64,000 nucleotides of DNA from Rhizobium sp. L43 (GTDB lineage: Bacteria > Pseudomonadota > Alphaproteobacteria > Rhizobiales > Rhizobiaceae), in contig NZ_NWSQ01000011.1 in the NCBI RefSeq assembly GCF_002531725.1, positions 168,456 to 232,455 on the forward strand. The letters are read 5' to 3'. Shown piece after piece: positions 16,606 through 25,263 of this stretch (positions are counted from its first letter, which is position 1; each line of letters starts with the position of its first letter). Both the position numbers and the translations under genes were made by a program. Under the pieces are notes generated by a model, which saw only the letters and a program-made list of their open reading frames with translations, did not search any database and had not been told where the DNA came from.

Positions 16606-17852
16606 GCACCGAAACCGTCACGATCGAGAAGCTCGGCGCCCAGGGCGACGGCATCGCCGGCAGCGCCGGCGGACCTGTCTATGTCCCCTTTTCCCTGCCC
16701 GGGGAAACCGTGGCGATCGCCCGCGTCAAGAGCCAGGGCACGATCATGTCGATCACCACGCCCTCGCCCGACCGGCAGGAGCCGCCCTGCCGGCATTTCG
16801 GCCCGGATGGTGTCAACGGCACCTGCGGCGGCTGCACGCTGCAGCATATGGCAGATGCGCCCTACCGCGCCTTCAAGCGCCAGCTGGTCATCGACGCGCT
16901 GAGATCGAAAGGGCTGACGCCTGAGGTCGGCGAGATCGTTCCGGCCCGGCCGGGCGAACGCCGGCGCGTCGTCTTTGCGGCCCGCAAGACCGAAAAAGAC
17001 ATGCTGATCGGTTTCAACCAGGCCGAAAGCCATCATATCGTCGCCATCGAGGAATGTCCGATCTCGTCGGCAGGGATCATCGCCCGGCTACCGGCGATCA
17101 GGGCGATTGCCGCATCGCTGGCGACCAATGCCGAGCCCTTCCGGGTCTCCGTGCTCGAAACGCTTTCCGGCCTCGATATTGCGGTCGACGAAGTCAAGAA
17201 ACTCTCCGACCCGCAGCGGCGCAAGGCGGTCGAGACCGTGCTCAGCCTGCGCGGCATCGCCCGCGTGTCGCTGAACGGCGAAATCCTCATCGAGCCGTCG
17301 AAGCCGCTGGTCGATTTCGGCGGCGTCCAGGTTTCACCGCCGCCCGGCGGCTTCACCCAGGCGACGAAATCGGCAGAAGAAGCGATGGCCGAGCTGGTGC
17401 TTGCCCATGCCGGCAAGGCGAAACGGATCGCCGACCTCTTTGCCGGCGCCGGCACGTTTTCGCTGCAGCTGGCGCGGATCGGCCGCGTCCATGCGGTCGA
17501 AGCCGAGGCAAAGGCGCTTGCCGCCCTCGATCATGCCGCCCGCAACACACAGGGGTTGAAGCCGGTCAGCGTCGAAAGGCGCGATCTCTTCCGCCGCCCC
17601 CTGATGACGCAGGAGTTCAAGCCCTTTGACGCCGTCGTCTTCGATCCGCCGCGCGCCGGCGCCGAGTTCCAGTGCAAGGAGCTTGCCCGCTCAAGCGTGA
17701 AGAAGATCGCCGCCGTCAGCTGCAATCCGCTGACGCTGGCCCGGGATCTGGCGATCCTCGTCGAGGGCGGCTACCGGATCACCGGCGTGACCCCGATCGA
17801 CCAGTTCCTCTGGACCTCGCATGTCGAGGTGGTGGCGACGCTGGAGAAATAG
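16602..17852 (+). CDS. RumA/TrmA-type RNA (uracil-5-)-methyltransferase
   Basis: A 416-residue class I SAM-dependent RNA methyltransferase. An N-terminal TRAM-like domain is followed by cysteines for an iron-sulphur cluster (CRHFGPDGVNGTCGGC and a later EECPI), then the SAM site LFAGAGTFSLQLA, the FDPPRAG loop, and the catalytic Cys in VSCNPLTLARDL. It methylates a uridine in rRNA (RlmD/RlmC type) or tRNA. The GTG start overlaps the tlyA stop by 4 nt, so translation is coupled and both act on RNA. Confidence 0.9.
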   Translation: MSTETVTIEKLGAQGDGIAGSAGGPVYVPFSLPGETVAIARVKSQGTIMSITTPSPDRQEPPCRHFGPDGVNGTCGGCTLQHMADAPYRAFKRQLVIDALRSKGLTPEVGEIVPARPGERRRVVFAARKTEKDMLIGFNQAESHHIVAIEECPISSAGIIARLPAIRAIAASLATNAEPFRVSVLETLSGLDIAVDEVKKLSDPQRRKAVETVLSLRGIARVSLNGEILIEPSKPLVDFGGVQVSPPPGGFTQATKSAEEAMAELVLAHAGKAKRIADLFAGAGTFSLQLARIGRVHAVEAEAKALAALDHAARNTQGLKPVSVERRDLFRRPLMTQEFKPFDAVVFDPPRAGAEFQCKELARSSVKKIAAVSCNPLTLARDLAILVEGGYRITGVTPIDQFLWTSHVEVVATLEK

Positions 17853-17854
17853 GC

Positions 17855-18865
17855 GTGCCTGTCGGAAAGACCAAAGGACGCAACCCCTACTATAACGGCC
17901 CGGTGTCCGATCATTTCGACGGCACGCATTTCTTCAATCCCGAAGGTATCGAGCCCCTTGGTTTCCGCGATCTGCTGCGGTGGCAATTCGGCGGTGGCCG
18001 TGAGCGTTGGCCGAAGTCTGTCCCAAGTCCATACGCGGCGGCCAAGCCGGATCTACGCGTAGACGGCGAGGATCTCAGGGTGACCATGGTTGGTCATGCA
18101 ACAATGCTCGTGCAGGTCGCTGGGCTCAATATCCTCACCGACCCGGTGTGGTCGGAACGCGTGAGCCCCTTCGCTTTTGCTGGCCCCAAGCGCGTCGTCC
18201 AACCGGGCATCGCGTTCGATGATTTGCCGCCAATTGATCTCGTGCTGGTGTCGCACAATCATTATGATCATCTCGATATCGCAACGCTCAGGCGGTTGGG
18301 TGCGAAGCATCGGCCGCGTGTCGTGACGCCGCTCGGCAATGACACGATCATACGTCGTGCCGTGCCCGATATGCAGACGACATCGATGGACTGGGGCGAG
18401 CGCATTTCGCACGCCGGAATCAGCATTGATGCGGAGCCGGCACACCATTGGTCCGCCCGCGGAACCGCCGATCGCCGGATGGCACTCTGGGCGTCGTTCG
18501 TTTTGTCGACTCCGGCCGGAAAAATTTACCACGTCGGAGATACGGGCTTTCACCACGGCATCAATTACAAAGCGGCACAGCAGAAGCATGGCGGCTTTCG
18601 CTTGGCCATTCTACCCTTCGGCGCATATGAGCCGCGATGGTTCATGAAAGGGCAGCACCAGAACCCGCAAGAGGCGGTGATCGGGATGAAGTTGGTAAAT
18701 GCGGCCTATGTGGCCGGGCATCACTTCGCCACGTTCCAACTGACCAATGAAGCGGTCGACGCGCCGGCAAGAGCATTGCAAGACGCAATGAGCGAGCATG
18801 ATATTCCCCCGGAACGGTTCCGTCCGCTCAGAGCCGGCGAGGTATTCGATGTGCCGGCGGTCTAA
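17855..18865 (+). CDS. MBL-fold metal-dependent hydrolase (NAPE-PLD/UlaG-like)
   Basis: A 336-residue metallo-beta-lactamase-fold protein. Metal ligands are HNHYDHLD (about 130-137), a later His in PAHHWSARG, Asp in HVGDTGF and His in GHHFATF. The pattern MVGHATMLVQVAGLNILTDPVWS and WSERVSPF is typical of N-acylphosphatidylethanolamine phospholipase D-like and UlaG-like enzymes. It starts with GTG 2 nt after the upstream stop, but its codon use is less GC-biased than in the two genes before it, so it may have joined the operon later. The substrate is unknown; a phosphodiester is the best guess. Confidence 0.82.
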   Translation: MPVGKTKGRNPYYNGPVSDHFDGTHFFNPEGIEPLGFRDLLRWQFGGGRERWPKSVPSPYAAAKPDLRVDGEDLRVTMVGHATMLVQVAGLNILTDPVWSERVSPFAFAGPKRVVQPGIAFDDLPPIDLVLVSHNHYDHLDIATLRRLGAKHRPRVVTPLGNDTIIRRAVPDMQTTSMDWGERISHAGISIDAEPAHHWSARGTADRRMALWASFVLSTPAGKIYHVGDTGFHHGINYKAAQQKHGGFRLAILPFGAYEPRWFMKGQHQNPQEAVIGMKLVNAAYVAGHHFATFQLTNEAVDAPARALQDAMSEHDIPPERFRPLRAGEVFDVPAV

Positions 18866-18927
18866 TCGCTATCCGTTTGCTCCGGGTGTTGGTCGGCCTG
18901 CTGACCGAGATCGCCGCGAAGCGACGC

Positions 18928-19683
18928 TCAGCGACGCATGAAGGCTTCGAAGGCGGCCCGCGCCTCGGCGCTTTTCAGCCGCGCCGAGAAATAGCGGGCC
19001 TCCTCGTCGATGCGGGCAATGATCTCACCGCGGTCGCCACGAATGAGATCGCGGGCGATGCGCAGCGCCTCCGGCGGCTTGGCGGCGAGCTTTGCGGCGA
19101 GGCCAAGCGTCAGGGCATCGACCTCGCCTGGCTCGACGACCTTCCAGACCAGACCGGCCTCCCTCGCCTCCTCGGCCGAAAATGCTTCGCCGGCGGCCAG
19201 CATGGCGAAGGCGCGCTGATGGCCCATCAGCCGCGGCGCGACGAGGCTGGAACCTGCCTCCGGCACCAGCGCCAGATCCACGAAGGGTGTGCGGAACTGG
19301 CTGCGGCTGGAGGCGATGGTCAGGTCGCAATGGAGATGGATCGTCGTGCCGATGCCGACCGCCAGGCCGTCGACGCCGGAGACGACGGGTTTTTCGGCAT
19401 TGACCAGCGCATAGAGGAAATCGAGGATCTCCTGCTCGAGGCCGCGGCCGCCCATCGCGGCAGCGAGAAAATCGTTCAGGTCGTTGCCGGCCGAGAAGCA
19501 GCCTTCGGTGCCGAGCAAGGCGGTGGCGCGGATGCCGGGATCGGCATTGGCCGCATTCAGAGCATCGGCCATGGTGCGGTACATCGGGCGGGTGATGGCA
19601 TTCTTCTTTTCCGGCCGGTTGAAGCGGATAGACTGGACGCCGGGATAAGCGGAAGGCTGGTCGACGATGATGTGATCGGTCAT
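18928..19683 (-). CDS. Enoyl-CoA hydratase/isomerase family protein
   Basis: A 251-residue crotonase-fold enzyme. The oxyanion-hole regions are GCFSAGNDLNDF (about 61-72) and VSGVDGLAVGIGTTIHLHCDLTIA (about 101-124). The catalytic region reads LALVPEAGSS, where the Pro-Glu-Ala pair resembles delta3,delta2-enoyl-CoA isomerases more than standard hydratases. It acts on acyl-CoA intermediates in the cytoplasm. The gene follows the acyl-CoA dehydrogenase gene by 21 nt and is most likely in one operon with it. Confidence 0.85.
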   Translation of the reverse strand: MTDHIIVDQPSAYPGVQSIRFNRPEKKNAITRPMYRTMADALNAANADPGIRATALLGTEGCFSAGNDLNDFLAAAMGGRGLEQEILDFLYALVNAEKPVVSGVDGLAVGIGTTIHLHCDLTIASSRSQFRTPFVDLALVPEAGSSLVAPRLMGHQRAFAMLAAGEAFSAEEAREAGLVWKVVEPGEVDALTLGLAAKLAAKPPEALRIARDLIRGDRGEIIARIDEEARYFSARLKSAEARAAFEAFMRR

Positions 19684-19704
19684 TGGATCTCCTCGGGGGT
19701 CTCC

Positions 19705-21483
19705 TCAGGCAAGCAGGATGCGGGCGGCGGCAAGGCTTGCCGCGCCATTGACGACCCGGTCGCGCAGGGCCGCGGTTTCAGCGAGCAGGTTTTCGGCGGC
19801 GAAGCGGCAGAGCGCGATGCGGCCTTCACCTGCGCCATCGGCTGCCCCGGCAAGCGCGCCCTTGGCGAGGTAGCAGCCGGTCAGCACGAGGCCGAACAGG
19901 CGCTGATAGGGCGTCGCGCCGGAGAGCGCCTCGGCCGTCTTTTCCTCGGCAAGCGTCTTCAGCAGCCAGTCGGTCGCCTGCTCGAGATCGGTGATCGCAG
20001 CGTCGAGCCGCACGGCGGTTTCGCCGAAACCATTAAGATTGGAGCCGCGGACGTTATCGGCGATCTGCTTCAGCTCGGCGATAAAACCCTTCACCTGCTC
20101 GCCGCCGGAGAGCGGCAGCTTGCGGGTGACGAGGTCGATCGCCTGGATACCGTTGGTGCCCTCGTAGATCGGGGCGATGCGGGCATCGCGGAGATAACGC
20201 GCCGCACCCGTCTCCTCGATGAAGCCCATGCCGCCATGCACCTGAATGCCGAGCGAGGCGACATCGACGCCGGCATCGGTCGAAAAGGATTTGGCGATCG
20301 GCGTCAGCAAAGCGGCGCGCTCCTGCCAGTGGCGGCTGTTGTCATGTGTGCGGTGGGACATGTCGATCGCATGGGCGCAGGCATAGGAGATGGCGCGCGC
20401 GCCTTGGGTCAGCGCCTTCATGGTGGCGAGCATGCGGGCGACATCGGGATGCTCGACGATCGGGCTCATGCCGGCGCCGGTCCAGCCGGGCGCCCTGCCC
20501 TGGGCGCGTTCCTTGGCATAGGCGACGGCCTTCTGGGTGGCGGCCTCTGAGATCGCCACGCCCTGCATGCCGACGGCAAGGCGGGCATTGTTCATCATCG
20601 TGAACATGCAGGCGAGCCCCTTGTTCTCCTCGCCGACCAGCCATCCCACAGCGCCCTTTTCATCGCCGAATTTTCCGTCGCCATAGATCATCGTGCAGGT
20701 CGGCGAACCATGGATGCCGAGCTTGTGCTCCAGCGAGTGGCAGAAGAGATCGTTGCGGGCCCCGAGCGAGCCGTCGTCGTTCACCAGGAATTTCGGCACC
20801 AGGAAGAGCGAGATGCCGCGGGTACCCGCCGGCGCATCCGGCAGGCGGGCGAGCACCAGATGGATGATGTTGTCGGCCGCATCATGTTCGCCCCAGGTGA
20901 TGAAAATCTTCTGGCCGAAGAGGCGGTAGCTGCCGTCGTCGCGGCGCTCGGCGCGAGCCTTGAGCACGCCGAGATCGGAGCCGGCATGCGGCTCGGTCAG
21001 GTTCATGGTGCCGGTCCATTCGCCTGACACCATCTTCTCCAGATATTTGTCTTTCAGCGCGGCACTGCCATGGGCGCTGACCGCCTCGATGGCGCCCATC
21101 GTCAGCGTCGGGGCAAGCGCGAAGGCCATGGAACCGGAATTCCACATTTCCAGTGCCGCGACATTCAGCATATGCGGCAGCGCCTGGCCGCCGAACGCCT
21201 CGGGTGCGGTCAGGCCGTTCCAGCCGCCGGCGATCCAGTTGCGGTAGAGATCGCGCCAGCCATCCGGCAGCCTGACCTCGCCATCGATCAGACGGGCGCC
21301 CTGGCGGTCGCCGATATCGGCGAGAGGCGCCACTTCCTCTGTGGCAAAACGTCCCGCCTCGGCGAGGATGGCGTCGATGAGATCTTCGCCGAGATCGCCG
21401 AGCAGCCCCTCAGACATCGCCTCGCTCATACCGGCTACATGCTTCAACGTGAACGCGATTTCCTCGACGGGCGCCTTGTACAT
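19705..21483 (-). CDS. Acyl-CoA dehydrogenase, long (DmdC-like) type
   Basis: A 592-residue FAD-dependent acyl-CoA dehydrogenase, longer than the 380-residue standard type, with an N-terminal extension starting YKAPVEEIAFTL and a C-terminal helical extension. Central motifs are GTMNLTEPHAGSDLG, QKIFITWGEHD and GLGCM-like LACMFTMMNNARLAVGMQG; EETGAARYLRDARIAPIYEGTNGIQA carries the catalytic Glu. This subfamily includes 3-methylmercaptopropionyl-CoA dehydrogenase DmdC, but also general fatty acyl-CoA enzymes. ATG 21483 has GGAGGA at 8 nt. A palindromic operator candidate lies 61 bp upstream of the start. Confidence 0.9.
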   Translation of the reverse strand: MYKAPVEEIAFTLKHVAGMSEAMSEGLLGDLGEDLIDAILAEAGRFATEEVAPLADIGDRQGARLIDGEVRLPDGWRDLYRNWIAGGWNGLTAPEAFGGQALPHMLNVAALEMWNSGSMAFALAPTLTMGAIEAVSAHGSAALKDKYLEKMVSGEWTGTMNLTEPHAGSDLGVLKARAERRDDGSYRLFGQKIFITWGEHDAADNIIHLVLARLPDAPAGTRGISLFLVPKFLVNDDGSLGARNDLFCHSLEHKLGIHGSPTCTMIYGDGKFGDEKGAVGWLVGEENKGLACMFTMMNNARLAVGMQGVAISEAATQKAVAYAKERAQGRAPGWTGAGMSPIVEHPDVARMLATMKALTQGARAISYACAHAIDMSHRTHDNSRHWQERAALLTPIAKSFSTDAGVDVASLGIQVHGGMGFIEETGAARYLRDARIAPIYEGTNGIQAIDLVTRKLPLSGGEQVKGFIAELKQIADNVRGSNLNGFGETAVRLDAAITDLEQATDWLLKTLAEEKTAEALSGATPYQRLFGLVLTGCYLAKGALAGAADGAGEGRIALCRFAAENLLAETAALRDRVVNGAASLAAARILLA

Positions 21484-21543
21484 GCTCTTTTCCTCCGCAG
21501 ACCGGCTCGCACACGGCAAAGCCCCTCCGAGGCAAAGGGCTAA

Positions 21544-21565
21544 TTGATTTTTACGTAAACGTCAA
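21544..21565. promoter_or_regulatory. 22-bp palindromic operator candidate before the acyl-CoA operon
   Basis: The 22 bp have outer ends TTGA/TCAA and a TACGTA centre, and read the same on both strands except at two symmetric positions. It stands 61-82 nt upstream of the acyl-CoA dehydrogenase start. The form resembles the operators I recall for MerR-family LiuR regulators of branched-chain and fatty acid breakdown. No regulator gene is adjacent. Confidence 0.55.
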
Positions 21566-21707
21566 TTTCGATTTCCTCGGCCATCATGCGATAACTCATT
21601 TGACGATAATTCATCCGGCATGGCGCTTGGCCCTTGCACCCTTGCATAAATAGCCGTCATGGAGACACTCTAGGAATGAAATCGCCTTCGCAAAGGATCG
21701 GCGACCA

Positions 21708-22703
21708 ATGGATACATTGCCCGTCAACATACCCGGTTTCGTCTGGGCCTATCGCTTCTCGCCCGACGAAAAGACCGCGGTGCGGCTGAACAACAGTGCG
21801 ACGGTGGCGGAGCTGACCGCCGACAATTGTTTCTACTGGCTGCACCTCAACCTTGTCGACGCCCGCGTGCCGGCCTTGCTCGAGACGCTGGACGGGCTGA
21901 CGGAGGATGCGAAATCGGCGCTGACGACGCGTGACACGCATGCGGCCATCACCGTCGACGAGCAGATGCTCTATGGCACGCTCGTCGATTGCCAGCGCGA
22001 TTTCGCCCAGGACACCAACAATCTCGGCTGGCTGCATTTCGCCATGTCCGACCGCTTCATCATCACCACCAGGCTGCAGCCGCTGCGCAGCGTCGAACGG
22101 GCGCGGGCGCTGATCGAGAAGAACCCGGGCAAATTCTCCCGGCCGGTCGATCTGTTCGAACTGCTGGTGATCGAGTTCCAGCGCACGCTGATCGCGATCG
22201 TCATCGAACTCACCGAAGAACTGAACCAGATCGAGGATATCGTCTACGACAGTGCGCAGCGCGACGAGCGCCGGCGCCTGGCGCCGGTGCGGCGAACCGT
22301 GGTCAGGCTCCATCGGCATCTGCGCACCGTGCTGGCGCTGATGCGCCGGGCGGCGGCGGCCGACGACGACGAGATGCCCTTCGGCTTCGACGATGTGGCG
22401 CGGCGGCTGACGAGCCGGCTGGAAACGGTCGACCACGATATCTATGCGCTGCAGGACCGGGCGCGCCTGCTGCACGAAGAAATCGATTCGAAACAATCCT
22501 CCGAAACCAACCGCCACCTCTATCTGCTGTCGATCATGACCGCCTTCCTGTTGCCGCCGACCCTGGTGACGGGTTTCTTCGGCATGAACACCGCCAACCT
22601 GCCCTTCGCCGTCGGCGACTACGGCACGGAATATGCGGTCGCCCTGATCGTCGCGTCGATTGCGTTTGCCTGGTGGCTGCTGCGGCGGGTGGATATTCTT
22701 TGA
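21708..22703 (+). CDS. CorA/ZntB-family divalent metal transporter
   Basis: A 331-residue CorA-superfamily protein. The large N-terminal cytoplasmic domain is followed by long helices (about 140-260) and two C-terminal membrane helices joined by the hallmark GMN loop (LVTGFFGMNTANLPF). The family makes pentameric channels for Mg2+, Co2+ or, in ZntB, Zn2+. The segment NTANLPF and the domain layout resemble ZntB, so zinc efflux or uptake is possible; the metal is not proven by sequence. Confidence 0.85.
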   Translation: MDTLPVNIPGFVWAYRFSPDEKTAVRLNNSATVAELTADNCFYWLHLNLVDARVPALLETLDGLTEDAKSALTTRDTHAAITVDEQMLYGTLVDCQRDFAQDTNNLGWLHFAMSDRFIITTRLQPLRSVERARALIEKNPGKFSRPVDLFELLVIEFQRTLIAIVIELTEELNQIEDIVYDSAQRDERRRLAPVRRTVVRLHRHLRTVLALMRRAAAADDDEMPFGFDDVARRLTSRLETVDHDIYALQDRARLLHEEIDSKQSSETNRHLYLLSIMTAFLLPPTLVTGFFGMNTANLPFAVGDYGTEYAVALIVASIAFAWWLLRRVDIL

Positions 22704-22789
22704 GGGGGAAAGGTTCGGCGTAACCGTCGGAGAGTTCGCTCCTATTCCATCAAACGTCGCGGTACTTGCCACAGAGATCACTCCACACT

Positions 22790-22879
22790 CCGTCATCCTC
22801 GGGCCTGACCCGAGGGTCCACGTAGCCCTCCTCCATCAGCGGTGGGCATGGATCCTCGGCTCAAGGCCGAGGATGACGG
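22790..22879. repeat. Short palindromic repeats, CTTGA-loop family, copies 2 and 3
   Basis: Two hairpins, 22795-22817 (arms ATCCTCGGG/CCCGAGGGT, loop CCTGA) and 22852-22874 (arms ATCCTCGGC/GCCGAGGAT, loop TCAAG), face each other and are bounded by CCGTCAT and ATGACGG. Together they make a 90-bp inverted element in the 299-bp gap between the CorA-type and BA14K genes, whose convergent 3' ends it may separate. The rest of the gap shows nothing recognisable. Confidence 0.8.
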
Positions 22880-23002
22880 AGGGTGGGGAATCGTTCCAGC
22901 CAAACTCGCCGCCGACACAGCGGATGGCGCGGCGTTGCACCTACCGCATCACACCGCATTGACACTGAGCGATCGGAAGCGCGTCACGCTTCCCATGCCT
23001 CA

Positions 23003-23467
23003 TCAATACGGCGAATAGCACTGCTGGCGCGGGCCGTTATAGGGCTGGAACGTGTTGTCGTAGGCGCGATAGGACCGGTAGCGGTTGGCGCACCAGGCGA
23101 CGTGGCTTGAACCCAGGCGGGGCGCAGCGTAGCGCGGGGCGACGATGACCGCGCCGGCGCCGAAGGCGGCGAGCGGATACCAGAAGCCGTTGTAGCGGCG
23201 ATAGCCCGGGCGGTAATAGCTATATCCGCGATAGCCGCCATAGTAGCCGGGCCGGTAGTAGGCACCGGGGCGATAGCCCGGCCGGTAGTAGGCGCCCGGA
23301 CGATAGCCGGGGCGATAGTAGCGGCGGTATTGGACATTCTCGACGGCGGAGGATTTTTCCACCTGTGGGGCGGTGGGCATCTGGATTGCCTGCGACGGCA
23401 CAAAGCCTGTCAGAACGACGGCGGCGGCCAGAACGGCGGTCGCGATCTTATTTCTCAGCCCGATCAT
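23003..23467 (-). CDS. BA14K family protein
   Basis: A 154-residue exported protein. A signal peptide with an Ala-rich core (ATAVLAAAVVLTGFVPSQA) is followed by a Tyr/Arg/Pro/Gly-rich repeat region (RPGYRPGAYYRPGY units, about 50-90), a short hydrophobic segment (LAAFGAGAVIVA), and the diagnostic BA14K C-terminus: HVAWCANRYRSYRAYDNT and then FQPYNGPRQQCYSPY, with two cysteines. The family is named after a Brucella immunogenic protein and is widespread in Rhizobiales, where it is probably an envelope component. ATG 23467 has GGGAG upstream. Confidence 0.9.
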   Translation of the reverse strand: MIGLRNKIATAVLAAAVVLTGFVPSQAIQMPTAPQVEKSSAVENVQYRRYYRPGYRPGAYYRPGYRPGAYYRPGYYGGYRGYSYYRPGYRRYNGFWYPLAAFGAGAVIVAPRYAAPRLGSSHVAWCANRYRSYRAYDNTFQPYNGPRQQCYSPY

Positions 23468-23611
23468 TGCTTCATCTCCCATTCAACAGCGATCACCGCC
23501 TGCCCAGCAACGCTTTCGGGCCTGAATGGTTCCAGAAGCGGCCGGGGCCGGCCGCTTCCTGTTTTAGCGAGGCTGAACTGAACCGGACATTAACCGGCGC
23601 CGGCGATGCGA

Positions 23612-24946
23612 TCAGGCCACGGCGGATATTTTCGCCTGATCGCCCTGCAGGCGGTTCACCATGAAGTTCGAATACCATTCGAGGAACTGCATGACGCCGC
23701 CCTCGTGCAGGGAGGAATAGGGACCGGGCTCATAGGCGGGCGAGTGGATGCCGAAGGCATTCTCCTCGACGATGCGGCGATCCTGATCGTTGGTCTCGGT
23801 CCAGACGTGGGTCAGTTCCTCGAGATTGTAATCGACGCCTTCGACGGCGTCCTTGTGGACCAGCCACTTGGTCGTCACCGCCGTCTCGTTGGCGCTGAGC
23901 GGCAGCACGCGGAAGGAGATGGCGTGGTCGCCGAGCAGGTGGTTCCAGGTCGTCGGGTAGTGGAAGAGCAGCATGGTGCCGATATGGCTGATCGAAATAT
24001 CGTCGGCGAGCGGGCGCTTGACGGCGCGCTTGCCCGACATGGTGTAGCTCTCGGCATCTTCGATCAGCGGCATGCGAGCGGTGCGGAACTGGCCGTCCGG
24101 CGAGATCTGGAATTTGCTCGGCAGGCCGGCGGCCTCGCAGCGCGCCCAATGGCCGGCGATCTCCGGATCGTCGGCGCCGCCATCCGTGCCGGTGACGCTC
24201 GGGGCTTCGGGATAGGTGCGGCAGAGTTCGGGGTGATTGGCGGCGCAGTGATAGCACTCGCGGTTGTTTTCCCAGACGAGCTTCCAGTTGCCCTTCTCGA
24301 TGATCGTGCTCTGGAAGGCGACCTTGCTCTCGCTGATCCGGTGCGGCGCGACATAGGGTTCGATCTTGTCGCGCACCGTCTGGAAATCCGGAGCGGTGTT
24401 GGCGAGGCAGATGAAGACATAGCCTGCGACGACCTCGCAATGGACGGGCTTCAGATTGAAGCCGGTCTTATCGAAATCATCGCCCATGTGGCGGGCGAAG
24501 GCGAGCTTGCCTTCGAGATCATAGGTCCACTGATGATAGGGACAGACGAGACGCACGGAGGAGCCGTGCTCCTTGGTGCAGACGCGCGAGCCGCGATGGC
24601 GACAGCTGTTGTGGAAGGCGCGGATGACATTGTCCTTGCCGCGGACCATGACGACGGGATAGCTGCCGATCTGCACGGTGACATAGGCGCCCGGCTTCGG
24701 CAGTTCGCAATCATGGCCGATGAACAGCCAGTCGCGGTAATAGATCATCTCCATGTCGAGCTGGAAATAATCCTCGTCGATGTAGAACGGCCGTTCGAGG
24801 CTGAAGCCCTCCTGGCGGTTCTTGAGCTGACGCAAAACGTTGCTGCGAATATCCATCTTCATGTCCTCGTGCACCCGGTTGCCACCCTCGATCGGAGGGC
24901 CGGCGGAAGCGCGCCCGCTTCCTTCTCCTTCGGGAGAATTGTTCAT
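23612..24946 (-). CDS. Rieske aromatic-ring-hydroxylating-type oxygenase alpha subunit (GbcA-like)
   Basis: A 444-residue Rieske non-haem iron oxygenase. The [2Fe-2S] ligands are in SCRHRGSRVC (Cys-x-His) and CPYHQWTYDLEG; the mononuclear iron site is ENNRECYHCAANHPEL with a later Asp. The overall pattern fits the glycine betaine/stachydrine demethylase group (GbcA, Stc2) better than true aromatic dioxygenases. These enzymes remove an N-methyl group as formaldehyde and need a reductase partner (GbcB), which is not in the window. Internal ATGs at 24862 and 24856 are possible starts; the latter has GAGG at a good distance. Confidence 0.82.
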   Translation of the reverse strand: MNNSPEGEGSGRASAGPPIEGGNRVHEDMKMDIRSNVLRQLKNRQEGFSLERPFYIDEDYFQLDMEMIYYRDWLFIGHDCELPKPGAYVTVQIGSYPVVMVRGKDNVIRAFHNSCRHRGSRVCTKEHGSSVRLVCPYHQWTYDLEGKLAFARHMGDDFDKTGFNLKPVHCEVVAGYVFICLANTAPDFQTVRDKIEPYVAPHRISESKVAFQSTIIEKGNWKLVWENNRECYHCAANHPELCRTYPEAPSVTGTDGGADDPEIAGHWARCEAAGLPSKFQISPDGQFRTARMPLIEDAESYTMSGKRAVKRPLADDISISHIGTMLLFHYPTTWNHLLGDHAISFRVLPLSANETAVTTKWLVHKDAVEGVDYNLEELTHVWTETNDQDRRIVEENAFGIHSPAYEPGPYSSLHEGGVMQFLEWYSNFMVNRLQGDQAKISAVA

Positions 24947-25263
24947 GGCGCCATTTAATCACCTGGCATGGCTGCCGCTTGGTTGTAATGCGACATCGGC
25001 TTCGAAATTGACGACAGGATGCGGCAAGGCTTGAAACGGCCTGTCCCGGTCGACCCTATCGCCCGACTCTCCAGGCAATTATCGTCAATTGCGACATGGC
25101 GTAAAGGCCCGTTGCGCAAAGAGGTCGGCCGCCTCCGTCGCGTTTGCGACATCTGCCGGCATTTGCCCTTTCCGCCGGCCCGGCCAGCCGGCGATTTTAA
25201 CATCGCCTTAAGCATACGGCCCTATCCTGCGGCTGATCGAAGACCGACCGAAGAACGCGACCG
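24947..25263. other. 317-bp divergent promoter region
   Basis: This gap separates the divergent Rieske oxygenase gene and the hypothetical gene at 25264. It must hold both promoters. I see a 7-bp inverted repeat at 25173-25179/25187-25193 and no convincing gene; the frames that cross it have no family character. Confidence 0.4.

Noticed and set aside
23190..23330. Repetitive DNA as an intergenic repeat
   Set aside because: It is the coding repeat for the RPGY/RPGAYY units inside the BA14K protein, in frame throughout.
24955..25215. Minus-strand frame of 86 codons in the divergent promoter region
   Set aside because: Its product is Arg/Ser-rich without motif, it spans the expected promoters of two genes, and there is no ribosome site.
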